From Sphingobacterium corticibacterium (GTDB lineage Bacteria; Bacteroidota; Bacteroidia; Sphingobacteriales; Sphingobacteriaceae), in the NCBI RefSeq assembly GCF_004208525.1, contig NZ_SGIT01000001.1, positions 1,860,001 through 1,924,000 on the forward strand: a stretch of 64,000 nt of DNA, written 5' to 3'. Both the position numbers and the translations under genes were made by a program. Positions 1 to 9,186 of the stretch are shown one piece after another. The notes beneath the pieces were generated by a model. It was given only the letters and a program-made list of their open reading frames with translations. It was not told the DNA's origin and ran no database searches. The first letter of the stretch is position 1. Each line of letters starts with the position of its first letter.

Positions 1-364
1 GCTGCAGAGAGCGTCTATCCATAAGCCTAGCTACATAAATCAGCCTATTGCATTTTAAATACTTCATCAACCGAATAAAATTACGCAAACACAGCAATTC
101 CACTCTTACGTTAACCATATCGTCCAACGCAGGCACTTGGGCAAAATAAAAAGACGCATCTATATAGGGAAGCCCCTTACCATCGACTATATCCTCCTTC
201 AATAAATCAATCTCAAATATTTGAGCGTGAATGGGTTCGGACATCCGTTCTTCAAACAGCTTTCTGTTTCTCGTGATAGCGAACAAACGGAAATCCTCAT
301 CGGCCATCAAGCTGGCACACCGCCGCCCTACATAATTATTGAGTCCGCTAATCAAAATATCCAT
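1..364 (-). CDS. NAD(P)-binding epimerase/reductase-like protein, 3' end cut by window edge
   Basis: The reverse strand is open from an ATG to the window edge, giving 121 codons without a stop. The protein begins MDILISGLNNYVGRRCAS, which fits the first beta strand and nucleotide-binding loop of the NAD(P)-binding Rossmann families (atypical short-chain dehydrogenases, NmrA-like and epimerase-like). The usual GxxGxxG loop is changed to GLNNYVG, so cofactor binding is uncertain. A later stretch, YIDASFYFAQVP, sits where these proteins have the strand before the 'active site' helix. The catalytic region lies outside the window. It is transcribed divergently from the photolyase gene. Substrate cannot be named. 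Confidence 0.7.
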   Translation of the reverse strand, partial: MDILISGLNNYVGRRCASLMADEDFRLFAITRNRKLFEERMSEPIHAQIFEIDLLKEDIVDGKGLPYIDASFYFAQVPALDDMVNVRVELLCLRNFIRLMKYLKCNRLIYVARLMDRRSLQ

Positions 365-529
365 AAAAAATCCAGTTATATAATCATCTGAGTTCATAAC
401 ACAATATGACGGTGAATGTTCACAAAAAACTCCATTTGTTACAAAAAAATAGGCCTCGATATTTGTCGATCCATTTGTCTCCCCTTTGTAAAAAGAGCTC
501 ATACAACTAAACAACATCATATTTTACAC

Positions 530-537
530 TATATTTG
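530..537 (+). promoter_or_regulatory. Bacteroidota-type -7 promoter element
   Basis: TATATTTG matches the TAnnTTTG element of Bacteroidota sigma factors and lies 37 bases before the photolyase ATG. No good -33 TTG at the usual distance was found, so this is a moderate call. Confidence 0.5.
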
Positions 538-574
538 CAACAATCGTTAACATCTCCGCTTGGCATTTTCTTGT

Positions 575-1816
575 ATGACAAAAAAGGTAATTTTAGTATG
601 GTTCAGGAATGATTTGCGTATTCATGATAATGAAATTTTGCATGAAGCCGTGCAAAAAGGTGACATTATCATACCGGTATATTTCTTTGATCCCCGTTAT
701 TTCAGAACAAACGACGCAGGATTTCAGCATACAGGAATCATCCGCGCTAAGTTTCTTTTGGAATCTATTGCTCATTTTAAATCTTCCCTACAAGAAATAG
801 GCGGTGATTTACTAGTTTTCCATGGTAAGCCAGAAGATATAATAGGCACACTATGTGCCAAATACGAAGTCACAGAGGTGTATCACCATCGAGAGGTCGC
901 CCAACGAGAAACGAGCATATCAGAACGTGTGGAGGAAACGCTTTGGAAAGAAAAGATTAATTTAAAACATTTTATAGGCCATACGTTATACCATAAAGAG
1001 GATTTACCTATACCCATTAGGGATATTCCAGACTCTTTCAACGCATTCAAGAAAAAGGTAGAAAAAGAAAGCTTCGTGCGACCGGTCTTGCCAGCTGTCA
1101 CGCGCATTACAACACATCCACATCTTGAAGCCACCCACATCCCTACATTAGAAGATTTAGGATTCTCACCGGAAGCCACCGCGTCGCTAGACAACATAGA
1201 AATACCTCTAGAGGGGGGAGAAGAAAAAGCATTGGAAATGATTGAAAAGACGCTCTCTGCAGATTATAGTGATGTAAATGACTATAATCTCATCTCTCCT
1301 TATATCGCGCACGGTGCCGTTTCCCCGGCTTTTTACTATCACAAAATCAAAGAATATTACCATCCCGCAAGCAAAAAGAAATATGATCGACTATTGATGC
1401 GTCTTTTATGGCGTGATTATTTTCGATTTATGTTAAAAAAATATCCCAATATATTTTTTAAACCAACCCATGCGGACGAAAGTGGACGGGTTGCTTCCAA
1501 AAATGATTTAAAAGTATTTATAAAGGGCAGTAATCATCCTATTATCGACAAATTAATCAAAGAACTGCAAACAACAGGTAATTTACCCTATGAACACCGG
1601 GATATATTAGCGGCCTACATGCTACAGGAATGGGATGTTAATCATTTGGCAGGAGCAAGTTTTTTTGAAGAATACCTACTGGATTACGCACCTGCGACCA
1701 CGTACGGATATTGGCTTCATTTTGCCGGATCAGGCACTAGCCCAAAAGACAATTTAAAAACATCGTGGGAAGAGCTCTTGAAGAAAAATTACCAAACAAA
1801 AAAGGTCGCAAAATAG
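575..1816 (+). CDS. DASH-type cryptochrome/deoxyribodipyrimidine photolyase
   Basis: This is a 413-residue flavoprotein of the photolyase/cryptochrome family. The N-terminus (VILVWFRNDLRIHDN) is the typical start of the antenna-binding alpha/beta domain. The C-terminal half carries the FAD-binding helical domain, including LLMRLLWRDYFRFML and HFAGSGTSPKDN. The residues around the end and the wording of the N-terminal motif resemble the DASH subfamily, which repairs cyclobutane dimers mainly in single-stranded DNA and binds a folate antenna. The frame can be extended five codons to a TTG, but the ATG before TKKVILVWFRN is the family-like start. It stands alone, divergent from its upstream neighbour, with 163 bases before sucA. 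DASH versus other class assignment is by eye. Confidence 0.88.
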   Translation: MTKKVILVWFRNDLRIHDNEILHEAVQKGDIIIPVYFFDPRYFRTNDAGFQHTGIIRAKFLLESIAHFKSSLQEIGGDLLVFHGKPEDIIGTLCAKYEVTEVYHHREVAQRETSISERVEETLWKEKINLKHFIGHTLYHKEDLPIPIRDIPDSFNAFKKKVEKESFVRPVLPAVTRITTHPHLEATHIPTLEDLGFSPEATASLDNIEIPLEGGEEKALEMIEKTLSADYSDVNDYNLISPYIAHGAVSPAFYYHKIKEYYHPASKKKYDRLLMRLLWRDYFRFMLKKYPNIFFKPTHADESGRVASKNDLKVFIKGSNHPIIDKLIKELQTTGNLPYEHRDILAAYMLQEWDVNHLAGASFFEEYLLDYAPATTYGYWLHFAGSGTSPKDNLKTSWEELLKKNYQTKKVAK

Positions 1817-1942
1817 CGTAATACAAAGTCCGTTCTCCCTACAGGCACAGCATTTTGTCATATAATTTCTATACGGAAGATCATTTACCGTTTAAACTCG
1901 TTTTTTATTGCATTTATCCATGACATAATATGTAATATTTGT

Positions 1943-1950
1943 TAACTTTG
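1943..1950 (+). promoter_or_regulatory. -7 promoter element upstream of sucA
   Basis: TAACTTTG fits TAnnTTTG, 30 bases before the sucA ATG. A second, imperfect match (TAATATTTG) lies ten bases upstream. No clear -33 element. Confidence 0.5.
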
Positions 1951-1979
1951 GGCAAAATTTTTATACGTAAGATTTCCTC

Positions 1980-4709
1980 ATGGATAAATTAACATATTTG
2001 AGTAACGCCGATTCAGGATACATTGACGCGTTATATCAAGCATACAAGGAAGACCCAAATTCAGTAGACGCCAGTTGGCAGAAGTTTTTTGAAGGATTCG
2101 ATTTCGGACAAACCTACGGAGGAGAAACTATCGCCGAACAAACTCCCGAGCACACCATTAAAGAAATCAAGGTTTTAAACATGATTCATGGTTATCGTGA
2201 TCGTGGACACCTGTTTACGGAAACTAATCCTGTTCGTGAGCGCCGTAAATACTTTCCTGGAAAAGAATTGGAAACATTCGGTTTATCGGATGCAGACATG
2301 GATACGGTTTTCAATGCCGGTGTGGAAATTGGTATCGGCCCTGCAAAACTCAGCGATATTCGTCAATTTATTGAGGAGACTTACTGCCGTTCTATCGGTG
2401 CAGAATTTCGTTACATCCGTCATCCCGAAAAAATCAAGTTTCTACAGGATAGAATGGAGGCAGACAGAAATACACCGAACTTCCCCATAGAGACAAAAAA
2501 ACGTATTTTAAAGAAATTAAACGAAGCCGTCATTTTCGAGAGTTTTTTAGGCACCAAGTTTTTAGGGCAAAAAAGGTTCTCATTGGAAGGTGGTGAATCT
2601 TTGATTCCAGCACTGGACTCTGTTATTCAAAAAGGATCCTCCCTCGGAATAGAAGAATTTGTTATTGGCATGGCTCATCGCGGACGCTTGAACGTATTGT
2701 CCAATATTATGGGCAAAGCCTACAAAACTATATTTTCTGAATTTGAAGGAAAAATGTATGAAGCTGACCCAGAAACGCAGTTTGGTGGCGACGTGAAATA
2801 TCACTTAGGTTTTTCTTCTGATATTACTAGCCAAGAAGGCAAAAACATTCATCTTAGCCTCGCACCAAATCCATCACATCTGGAAACCGTAGATGGTGTG
2901 GCAGAAGGTATGGTTCGTTCCAAAATTGACATGAAATATGCCGGCGATTCTTCTAAAATTGCGCCTATCCTTATTCATGGCGACGCAGCTGTAGCTGCAC
3001 AGGGTATTGTATTTGAAACCATACAGATGTCAAAATTGGATGGGTATAAAACTGGCGGCACCATCCATATCGTGATTAACAACCAGGTTGGTTTCACGAC
3101 AAACTATAAAGATGGACGGTCTTCTACCTATTGTACAGACATCGCGAAAGTAACGTTATCTCCTGTTTTCCATGTCAATGGGGATGACGTAGAAGCATTA
3201 GTATATGCGATTAATTTGGCAGTAGAATATCGTCAGAAATATAAAACGGATGTGTTTATCGATTTATTAGGCTATAGAAGATATGGGCATAACGAAGCAG
3301 ATGAACCGAAATTTACACAACCTTCGTTATATAAACTCATCGAAAAGCATCCAAACACCTTGGCGATATACGTGGACAAATTGATTAAACAAGGTTCTAT
3401 CGATGCGGCGTACGCAAAAACGCTAGAAAAAGATTTCCGTGCGATTTTACAGGATCGTTTAGATGCGGCGAAAACGGTAGAGGAGATTAGTGATGAACGT
3501 CCGATGTTTGCAGGGGCATGGAAAGGTCTTCGTCCGGCGAAACAATCGGATATTGGCAAACCCGTAATCACTAAAGTTACTAAAACGTTGTTTTTAGAAC
3601 TGGCAAAGGAAATGAATACCCTACCAAAGGGCAAGAAATTCTTCCGAAAGATTACCAAAGTATATGAGGATCGATTAAAAATGATCGAAACGGACAAATA
3701 CGATTGGGCGATGGGTGAGCTAATGGCTTACGCCACCTTATTGAACGAAGATTATCGTGTCCGTATCTCCGGACAAGATGTGCAACGCGGTACATTCTCG
3801 CACCGCCACGCGGTCGTTACATTGGAGGATTCGGACGAAACGTACACCCCGCTTAGCAAATTAAAGGGAGGGGATAAATTTAGCATCTATAATTCGCTGC
3901 TTTCAGAATACGCAGTATTAGCATTTGAATACGGCTATGCATCGGTTAACCCCAATTCATTAACGATTTGGGAAGCTCAATTTGGTGACTTCGCCAATGG
4001 TGCACAGATTGTATTTGACCAATATATCTCCTCGGGCGAAACAAAATGGAAAAGGTCGAACGGACTCGTTATGCTTCTTCCTCACGGAATGGAAGGACAG
4101 GGTCCAGAACACTCTTCCTGTCGTATCGAACGTTATCTGGAATTGAGCGCCAACGACAATATTATTGTAGCGAATTGTACAACGCCTGCAAACTACTTCC
4201 ATCTCTTACGTCGTCAGCTTCATCGCGACTTCCGTAAACCGTTAGTAGTGGCCACACCGAAAAGTCTTTTACGCCATCCGAAAGCTGTTTCTTCTCTTAC
4301 TGATTTTACGCAAAAAAGTTTTCAAGAAATATTGGATGATGCCAATGTAACGGCTAAATCTGTAAAACGTGTCGTACTATGCTCCGGTAAAATCTATTAC
4401 GATCTATTGGAAAAACAGGAAACTGATAAACGTAAAGATATTGCACTGGTACGTGTAGAACAATTATTCCCGATTGCATATGATCAACTTGAAGCGCTGC
4501 GCAAAAAATATGCGAAGGCGGAATTCGTATGGGTACAAGAGGAAAATGAGAACATGGGTGCATGGCCTTTCTATTGCCGCAAACTTAGTGGTTCATCGCT
4601 CAATCTACGCGTTATTGCCCGTCCGGAAAGCGGATCGCCGGCTACAGGCTATATGAAACGTCATTTGGCACAACAAGCAGAGATAATTAATAAAGCATTC
4701 GAAATATAA
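1980..4709 (+). CDS. sucA: 2-oxoglutarate dehydrogenase E1 component
   Basis: This is the thiamine-diphosphate-dependent E1 subunit that decarboxylates 2-oxoglutarate and passes the succinyl group to the lipoyl arm of SucB, in the TCA cycle. Length (909 residues) fits the family. The N-terminus YLSNADSGYIDALYQAYKED is the E1o-specific E2-binding segment. The ThDP/Mg region is visible as GMAHRGRLNVLSN (about 230-242) and HGDAAVAAQG followed by NNQVGFTTN (about 334-372). The transketolase-like pyrimidine domain follows with PHGMEGQGPEHSS. It is followed by sucB after 48 bases, so the two are probably cotranscribed. The E3 gene (lpd) is not in this window. Confidence 0.97.
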   Translation: MDKLTYLSNADSGYIDALYQAYKEDPNSVDASWQKFFEGFDFGQTYGGETIAEQTPEHTIKEIKVLNMIHGYRDRGHLFTETNPVRERRKYFPGKELETFGLSDADMDTVFNAGVEIGIGPAKLSDIRQFIEETYCRSIGAEFRYIRHPEKIKFLQDRMEADRNTPNFPIETKKRILKKLNEAVIFESFLGTKFLGQKRFSLEGGESLIPALDSVIQKGSSLGIEEFVIGMAHRGRLNVLSNIMGKAYKTIFSEFEGKMYEADPETQFGGDVKYHLGFSSDITSQEGKNIHLSLAPNPSHLETVDGVAEGMVRSKIDMKYAGDSSKIAPILIHGDAAVAAQGIVFETIQMSKLDGYKTGGTIHIVINNQVGFTTNYKDGRSSTYCTDIAKVTLSPVFHVNGDDVEALVYAINLAVEYRQKYKTDVFIDLLGYRRYGHNEADEPKFTQPSLYKLIEKHPNTLAIYVDKLIKQGSIDAAYAKTLEKDFRAILQDRLDAAKTVEEISDERPMFAGAWKGLRPAKQSDIGKPVITKVTKTLFLELAKEMNTLPKGKKFFRKITKVYEDRLKMIETDKYDWAMGELMAYATLLNEDYRVRISGQDVQRGTFSHRHAVVTLEDSDETYTPLSKLKGGDKFSIYNSLLSEYAVLAFEYGYASVNPNSLTIWEAQFGDFANGAQIVFDQYISSGETKWKRSNGLVMLLPHGMEGQGPEHSSCRIERYLELSANDNIIVANCTTPANYFHLLRRQLHRDFRKPLVVATPKSLLRHPKAVSSLTDFTQKSFQEILDDANVTAKSVKRVVLCSGKIYYDLLEKQETDKRKDIALVRVEQLFPIAYDQLEALRKKYAKAEFVWVQEENENMGAWPFYCRKLSGSSLNLRVIARPESGSPATGYMKRHLAQQAEIINKAFEI

Positions 4710-4712
4710 AAC

Positions 4713-4741
4713 ATATCAACAATTATCCTTGTTGTTGATAT
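4713..4741 (+). repeat. Intercistronic hairpin between sucA and sucB
   Basis: ATATCAACAA and TTGTTGATAT form a perfect 10-bp stem with a 9-base loop. No T-run follows, so it is not a standard terminator; it could mark RNA processing or tune the sucA:sucB ratio (inference). Confidence 0.6.
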
Positions 4742-4757
4742 AATAGAAAACAAAAAT

Positions 4758-5996
4758 ATGAGCTTAGAAATCAAAGTACCTGCCGTAGGAGAATCGATCA
4801 CAGAGGTGACCTTGGCACAATGGCTAAAACAAGATGGCGATTACGTTGAAATGGACGAAAACATCGCTGAATTGGAATCCGACAAAGCAACTTTTGAATT
4901 ACCTGCAGAAAAGGCAGGTATCCTTAAAATTATTGCACAAGAGGGTGACACTTTAGAAATTGGGGCGGTAGTATGTACCATCGAAGATGGAGATGCTCCA
5001 GCTGGAGGTGCAGATAAAAAAGAAGAGGCTCCTGCTGCAAAAGAAGAGACAACTGCGCTGGCAAAAGAAGAAACTGAAAGCTCAGATTCTTATGCTGCGG
5101 GAACAGCATCTCCAGCTGCAGCGAAAATATTAAGAGAAAAAGGAATCGACCCGTCAACAATCAAAGGCACCGGCAAAGATGGTCGTATTACCAAAGAGGA
5201 CGCAGAGAAAGCACAAGCAAAACCTGCAACACCTAAAGCAGAAAGTAAACCTGCCGCTGCCCCAGCATCGTCTACTCCTGTTGCTGCTGCCGGCTCACGC
5301 AATGAACGCCGGGAAAAAATGACATCGCTCCGTAAAACAATCGCGAAACGTTTGGTAAGCGTGAAGAATGAAACGGCGATGTTGACTACTTTTAATGAGG
5401 TAAACATGCAGCCTATCATGGATCTTCGTGCGAAATACAAAGACGCCTTTAAAGAAAAACATGGTGTCGGTTTAGGTTTCATGTCATTCTTTACGAAAGC
5501 TGTAACCATGGCATTGAAGGAATGGCCAGCGGTTAACGCGCGTATAGAAGAAAACGAAATTGTTTATTCAGACTTCGCTGATATTTCTATCGCCGTATCT
5601 GCTCCTAAAGGTTTGGTGGTTCCGGTTATCCGCAACGCGGAATCCATGAGCTTATATCAAATTGAAAAAGAAGTTATTAATCTCGCAACAAAAGCACGTG
5701 ATAACAAATTGACTATTGAGGAAATGACAGGTGGAACATTTACGATCACTAACGGTGGTGTGTTTGGTTCCATGATGTCTACACCTATCATAAACGCCCC
5801 TCAATCTGCTATTTTGGGCATGCATAACATCGTGCAACGTCCAGTAGCTGAAAACGGGCAAGTGGTTATCCGTCCGATGATGTATATTGCGTTATCTTAT
5901 GATCACCGAACCATTGATGGCCGCGAATCCGTAAGCTTCCTCGTTCGTGTGAAGCAATTACTGGAAGATCCAGCAAGGTTATTATTAGAAGTATAA
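4758..5996 (+). CDS. sucB: Dihydrolipoyllysine-residue succinyltransferase (2-oxoglutarate dehydrogenase E2)
   Basis: The E2 core of the 2-oxoglutarate dehydrogenase complex transfers succinyl from the lipoyl arm to CoA. The 412 residues show the standard order: one lipoyl domain with the modified lysine at K43 in [12 protein letters not shown], an Ala/Pro/Glu/Lys-rich linker, a peripheral-subunit-binding domain (about 113-150, [15 protein letters not shown]), a second linker, and the catalytic domain ending [12 protein letters not shown], where H383 and D387 fit the acyltransferase active site. It ends at a strong hairpin terminator, so sucAB form a two-gene unit. Confidence 0.97.
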   Translation: MSLEIKVPAVGESITEVTLAQWLKQDGDYVEMDENIAELESDKATFELPAEKAGILKIIAQEGDTLEIGAVVCTIEDGDAPAGGADKKEEAPAAKEETTALAKEETESSDSYAAGTASPAAAKILREKGIDPSTIKGTGKDGRITKEDAEKAQAKPATPKAESKPAAAPASSTPVAAAGSRNERREKMTSLRKTIAKRLVSVKNETAMLTTFNEVNMQPIMDLRAKYKDAFKEKHGVGLGFMSFFTKAVTMALKEWPAVNARIEENEIVYSDFADISIAVSAPKGLVVPVIRNAESMSLYQIEKEVINLATKARDNKLTIEEMTGGTFTITNGGVFGSMMSTPIINAPQSAILGMHNIVQRPVAENGQVVIRPMMYIALSYDHRTIDGRESVSFLVRVKQLLEDPARLLLEV

Positions 5997-6015
5997 ATAG
6001 GTACCTACACGCTCT

Positions 6016-6053
6016 AAAAGGTCGTCTTCTTCTATAGAGAGACGACCTTTTTT
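6016..6053 (+). terminator. Rho-independent terminator after sucAB
   Basis: AAAGGTCGTC pairs with GACGACCTTT around a short loop and is followed by a T-run. Confidence 0.9.
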
Positions 6054-6089
6054 CTGAAAATACGTTTTTGCTATGGACAACTATTACTC

Positions 6090-7100
6090 ATGAAAAAATA
6101 TATACTCGTTTTAGCTATTGCCGTCATGTGCTTCGGCGTTACCTCGATATCGAAAGCACAGCAACAAATGGGTTTAGAAGTCGATTTCTTTGGATATGTT
6201 GATAATAGAGAATATAAATCCAGTTACACAGTAGACAAGACTTTCCTAGGCACCATTATATCGCCTAAACTGTATTTTGCCTTAGACAGTAATCACCGCA
6301 TTTATGGCGGGCTTCATTACAATCAGGACTTCGGCATACATAGTGAAAATAAGGAACGTATCTCCCCTATTGCGTACTATAATTTCAGCAACAAAAATAT
6401 TGATTTTGCATTAGGACACATGCCCCGTCATGAGCGATTGGCGGATGTGCCCAGAATAGTACTGGCCGACACCTTCTTCTATGAGCGTCCGAATATAGAA
6501 GGTATGTATTTTGCTTTCCGAAACCAATATATAAAACAGGCGATCTATATCGATTGGCTGAGTAAACAAAGCTATCATCAGCGGGAACGTTTTGTAGTTG
6601 GTCTTTCCGGAAAATATACTTTCGGCAGCTTTTATGTAGTCGACGATGCACTACTCTACCATAACGCAAAAACGAACAATGAAGAACTTGAAGATAATAT
6701 ACAGGATAATGGTATCGTCATTCTGCGTATAGGTGCTGATTTAAGCCGTAAGACATTTTTGGACTCGCTGACTGTAGATGTTGGTATGGCCATTGGCTTC
6801 GACCGTGTACGCAATGAGTATGACCTCGGTGTAGCAAGAGGTTTTATTTCCAACATTTACATCGGATATAAACAGTTTTTTCTAGGCAATACCTTATACC
6901 TTGGTGATGCCCAAAATCTTCCCAACGGCGATTCCTTTTATCACCGGGATACCTACAACCGTCTTGATTTGGGCTGGACACCTTTCAGAAAGGGAAATCT
7001 GGAAGGGAGGTTTACGGCCTCATTCCATTTCGCACCGGATCAACTCAGTAACCAACAAGCATTTACCTTACGGTACCGGTTCGGAAAAGCATTGTTTTAA
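6090..7100 (+). CDS. Exported beta-barrel-like protein, function unknown
   Basis: I do not recognise a named family. The 336-residue product begins with a clear signal peptide (positive KK, hydrophobic stretch, cleavage near SKAQQQM). The rest alternates polar and aromatic residues in short strands, with many Tyr/Phe and Gly, and ends FTLRYRFGKALF, as outer-membrane beta-barrels do. The segment around DVPRIVLADTFFYERP could form a loop. A porin or small outer-membrane channel is a reasonable guess. It is convergent with the membrane sulfatase gene, with only seven bases between the stops. Confidence 0.75.
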   Translation: MKKYILVLAIAVMCFGVTSISKAQQQMGLEVDFFGYVDNREYKSSYTVDKTFLGTIISPKLYFALDSNHRIYGGLHYNQDFGIHSENKERISPIAYYNFSNKNIDFALGHMPRHERLADVPRIVLADTFFYERPNIEGMYFAFRNQYIKQAIYIDWLSKQSYHQRERFVVGLSGKYTFGSFYVVDDALLYHNAKTNNEELEDNIQDNGIVILRIGADLSRKTFLDSLTVDVGMAIGFDRVRNEYDLGVARGFISNIYIGYKQFFLGNTLYLGDAQNLPNGDSFYHRDTYNRLDLGWTPFRKGNLEGRFTASFHFAPDQLSNQQAFTLRYRFGKALF

Positions 7101-7107
7101 TACCGCT

Positions 7108-9039
7108 TTATGGCGCTATCAAATCGTTATGGATCATGCGGTTGTTGTATTGCTGGATAAAAGCTTTTAAGCTCCGTTCCAAGCTATCCGCAACTTGTGG
7201 CTTCTTTGACAACAGATCATGCTGCTCTAGGCGATCCTCTCGTAAGTTGAATAAGGAAAGGGGCTGGTCTCCATCGTGCGTCATAAAATAATCATCTTGA
7301 AAGAAACAATAGGTACCACTAATGTTATTGACTAAGAAATTATCTCTATCACTGGAAAAAGCATCAAAACCAAAAGAAAAATACGGCTTATTATACCCGA
7401 GATAATTCATTACCGTAGGCATAATATCGATTTGCTGTACCAATTTATCGGAAATGCCCTGCAGATTACCATCGCTCGGTTGATAGAAGATAATCGGAAT
7501 AGCTACGCTATTGGCAGATGTCTTGTATTCAGGCAAATGGCTTACTGTCGCATGGTCGGCGCAAATAACAAATAGTGTATTGTCAAACCAGGTCATCTGC
7601 GAGGCTGTCTTAAAAAACTGTCGTAAAGCGTAATCCGTATACCCCACAGGTTCTTGTACCGGAAGAGGACCTTTGGGAAATTTTCCTTCGTATTGAACAG
7701 GTACTTTAAAGGGGTGGTGAGACGATAAAGAAAAAAATCCAGCAAAAAAAGGCTGTTGTAGATTGTTCAGCTCTTTCGCCATAAACTGCATGAAAGGTTC
7801 ATCCCAAATACCCCATATCCCATCGAAATCCTTGTCATTATTATACTCATTCTTACCAAAATAATGTTGAATTCCCGCGAGTTGCATATACGCCGAAAAA
7901 CCCATACTCCCATTGGGAGCTCCGTGAAAAAAAGCCGTTTCATATCCCTCATTACCCAGCAGCTTCGCCATGCTCGTCGTTTTATTTCCAGAATATATAG
8001 ATAAGACAAAAGGTTCACCTATCGATGGGATGCCTGTAATAACCGATGGCAACGCATCAATGGATTTTCTACCATTCGCAAAGGATCTGGAAAACGTATA
8101 GGATTCTCCAATCAAGGAATCCAAAAAAGGAGTGTATCCTTTGTAACTCCCTCCTTGTATATCTTTATTCAATGCACCAATATGTTCTTTTGCAAAACTC
8201 TCTAAAATCAAAACCACCACATTCATTTTCTTAAAATCGGCGGTATCATTGGGTTGATGAATAACAGGATAAACTTTCTGCAGTTCGTCTTCGGTATAAA
8301 AATGAACTTCTTTAAACTGAACAGCTTTTAACGTCTTTAAGATACTAAAAGGCGTATTTAGCACAATATTCATTTCTTCGGGATTGTGTACATAGTCGCC
8401 CGCATTGCTCAATGTGATCGGACGGGTGCTGTGTGCCCATCCCCCACGTACTCCCCCGATAAATAGAAAAGCGATTAATAGAAATAACACAGTATGAGCT
8501 GTATAAAATGGGAATGAAAGTTTCTGAGGACGGTATACGATAACTATACGGGCTATGGCCCTCACTACAAAAACCAAAACAATAAAAAACAACACCAGCC
8601 ACCAATATCCCCACACGAAATCAAAAGCCAATTTACTAAGATTCTCTTCATTCGCAAATTGACGAAATACTGTTCCTGTTGTTCTTTTTAAGGTAAACGG
8701 ATAATACGCATAATCAATCACATTGAGTGCAACGCCGAAACTATTGGTAACGATAAAGATCCAATGTGCTATTCTTTGATAAAGACGTGCGTATTTGAAT
8801 GCGAACGGTATGGTCTGCATTAAAATATAGAGAATATTTAAATATAGTAAAGCAACCACATCAAATTTTATCCCACCCCACAGCATCAAAAGAAAATCAT
8901 CTGTAGCCACATTGGGAAATAACGAGCTATTATAAGCGTAAAACCCTATACGCAATAGGGCGTATAAAAGTAACAACAGGAGAAATTGAATAGTTAATAA
9001 CCAAAAGGTATTCACTAAATTATAAGACCTATATTTCAT
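7108..9039 (-). CDS. LTA-synthase-like membrane sulfatase/phosphotransferase
   Basis: This is an alkaline-phosphatase-superfamily enzyme anchored by about five N-terminal membrane helices (first 200 residues), with the catalytic domain outside the cytoplasmic membrane. E280 in VLILES and the putative nucleophile S326 in NGRKSIDALPS occupy the metal and nucleophile positions; CADHATVSHLP gives the later metal ligands. Gram-positive LTA synthases use Thr as nucleophile, while Ser here is what I would expect for Bacteroidota relatives. Relatives move phosphoglycerol or phosphoethanolamine groups onto envelope glycans or lipids; the acceptor here is unknown. Length 643 fits the family. It is divergent from valS. 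Confidence 0.88.
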   Translation of the reverse strand: MKYRSYNLVNTFWLLTIQFLLLLLLYALLRIGFYAYNSSLFPNVATDDFLLMLWGGIKFDVVALLYLNILYILMQTIPFAFKYARLYQRIAHWIFIVTNSFGVALNVIDYAYYPFTLKRTTGTVFRQFANEENLSKLAFDFVWGYWWLVLFFIVLVFVVRAIARIVIVYRPQKLSFPFYTAHTVLFLLIAFLFIGGVRGGWAHSTRPITLSNAGDYVHNPEEMNIVLNTPFSILKTLKAVQFKEVHFYTEDELQKVYPVIHQPNDTADFKKMNVVVLILESFAKEHIGALNKDIQGGSYKGYTPFLDSLIGESYTFSRSFANGRKSIDALPSVITGIPSIGEPFVLSIYSGNKTTSMAKLLGNEGYETAFFHGAPNGSMGFSAYMQLAGIQHYFGKNEYNNDKDFDGIWGIWDEPFMQFMAKELNNLQQPFFAGFFSLSSHHPFKVPVQYEGKFPKGPLPVQEPVGYTDYALRQFFKTASQMTWFDNTLFVICADHATVSHLPEYKTSANSVAIPIIFYQPSDGNLQGISDKLVQQIDIMPTVMNYLGYNKPYFSFGFDAFSSDRDNFLVNNISGTYCFFQDDYFMTHDGDQPLSLFNLREDRLEQHDLLSKKPQVADSLERSLKAFIQQYNNRMIHNDLIAP

Positions 9040-9150
9040 TCGTAAATAAAAAAGAAAACTTACTGCAGCCGTAAATTAATATAAAATTAACTACAAATTT
9101 ACACAATAATAATGCAAATCAACGCATTCGCACAATTGCAGCTAATTCTG

Positions 9151-9158
9151 TATTTTTG
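9151..9158 (+). promoter_or_regulatory. -7 promoter element of valS
   Basis: TATTTTTG matches TAnnTTTG 29 bases before the chosen valS ATG. It lies inside a 25-codon upstream extension of the frame, which argues against that extension being translated. Confidence 0.55.
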
Positions 9159-9186
9159 CATTTCGATTTTTGAACGATTTACGATA

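Noticed and set aside
3272..3697. 141-codon minus-strand frame within sucA
   Set aside because: Antisense shadow of a well-supported enzyme with no family resemblance.
5090..5509. 139-codon minus-strand frame within sucB
   Set aside because: It is the mirror of the Ala/Pro-rich linker and catalytic part of sucB, giving a low-complexity product.
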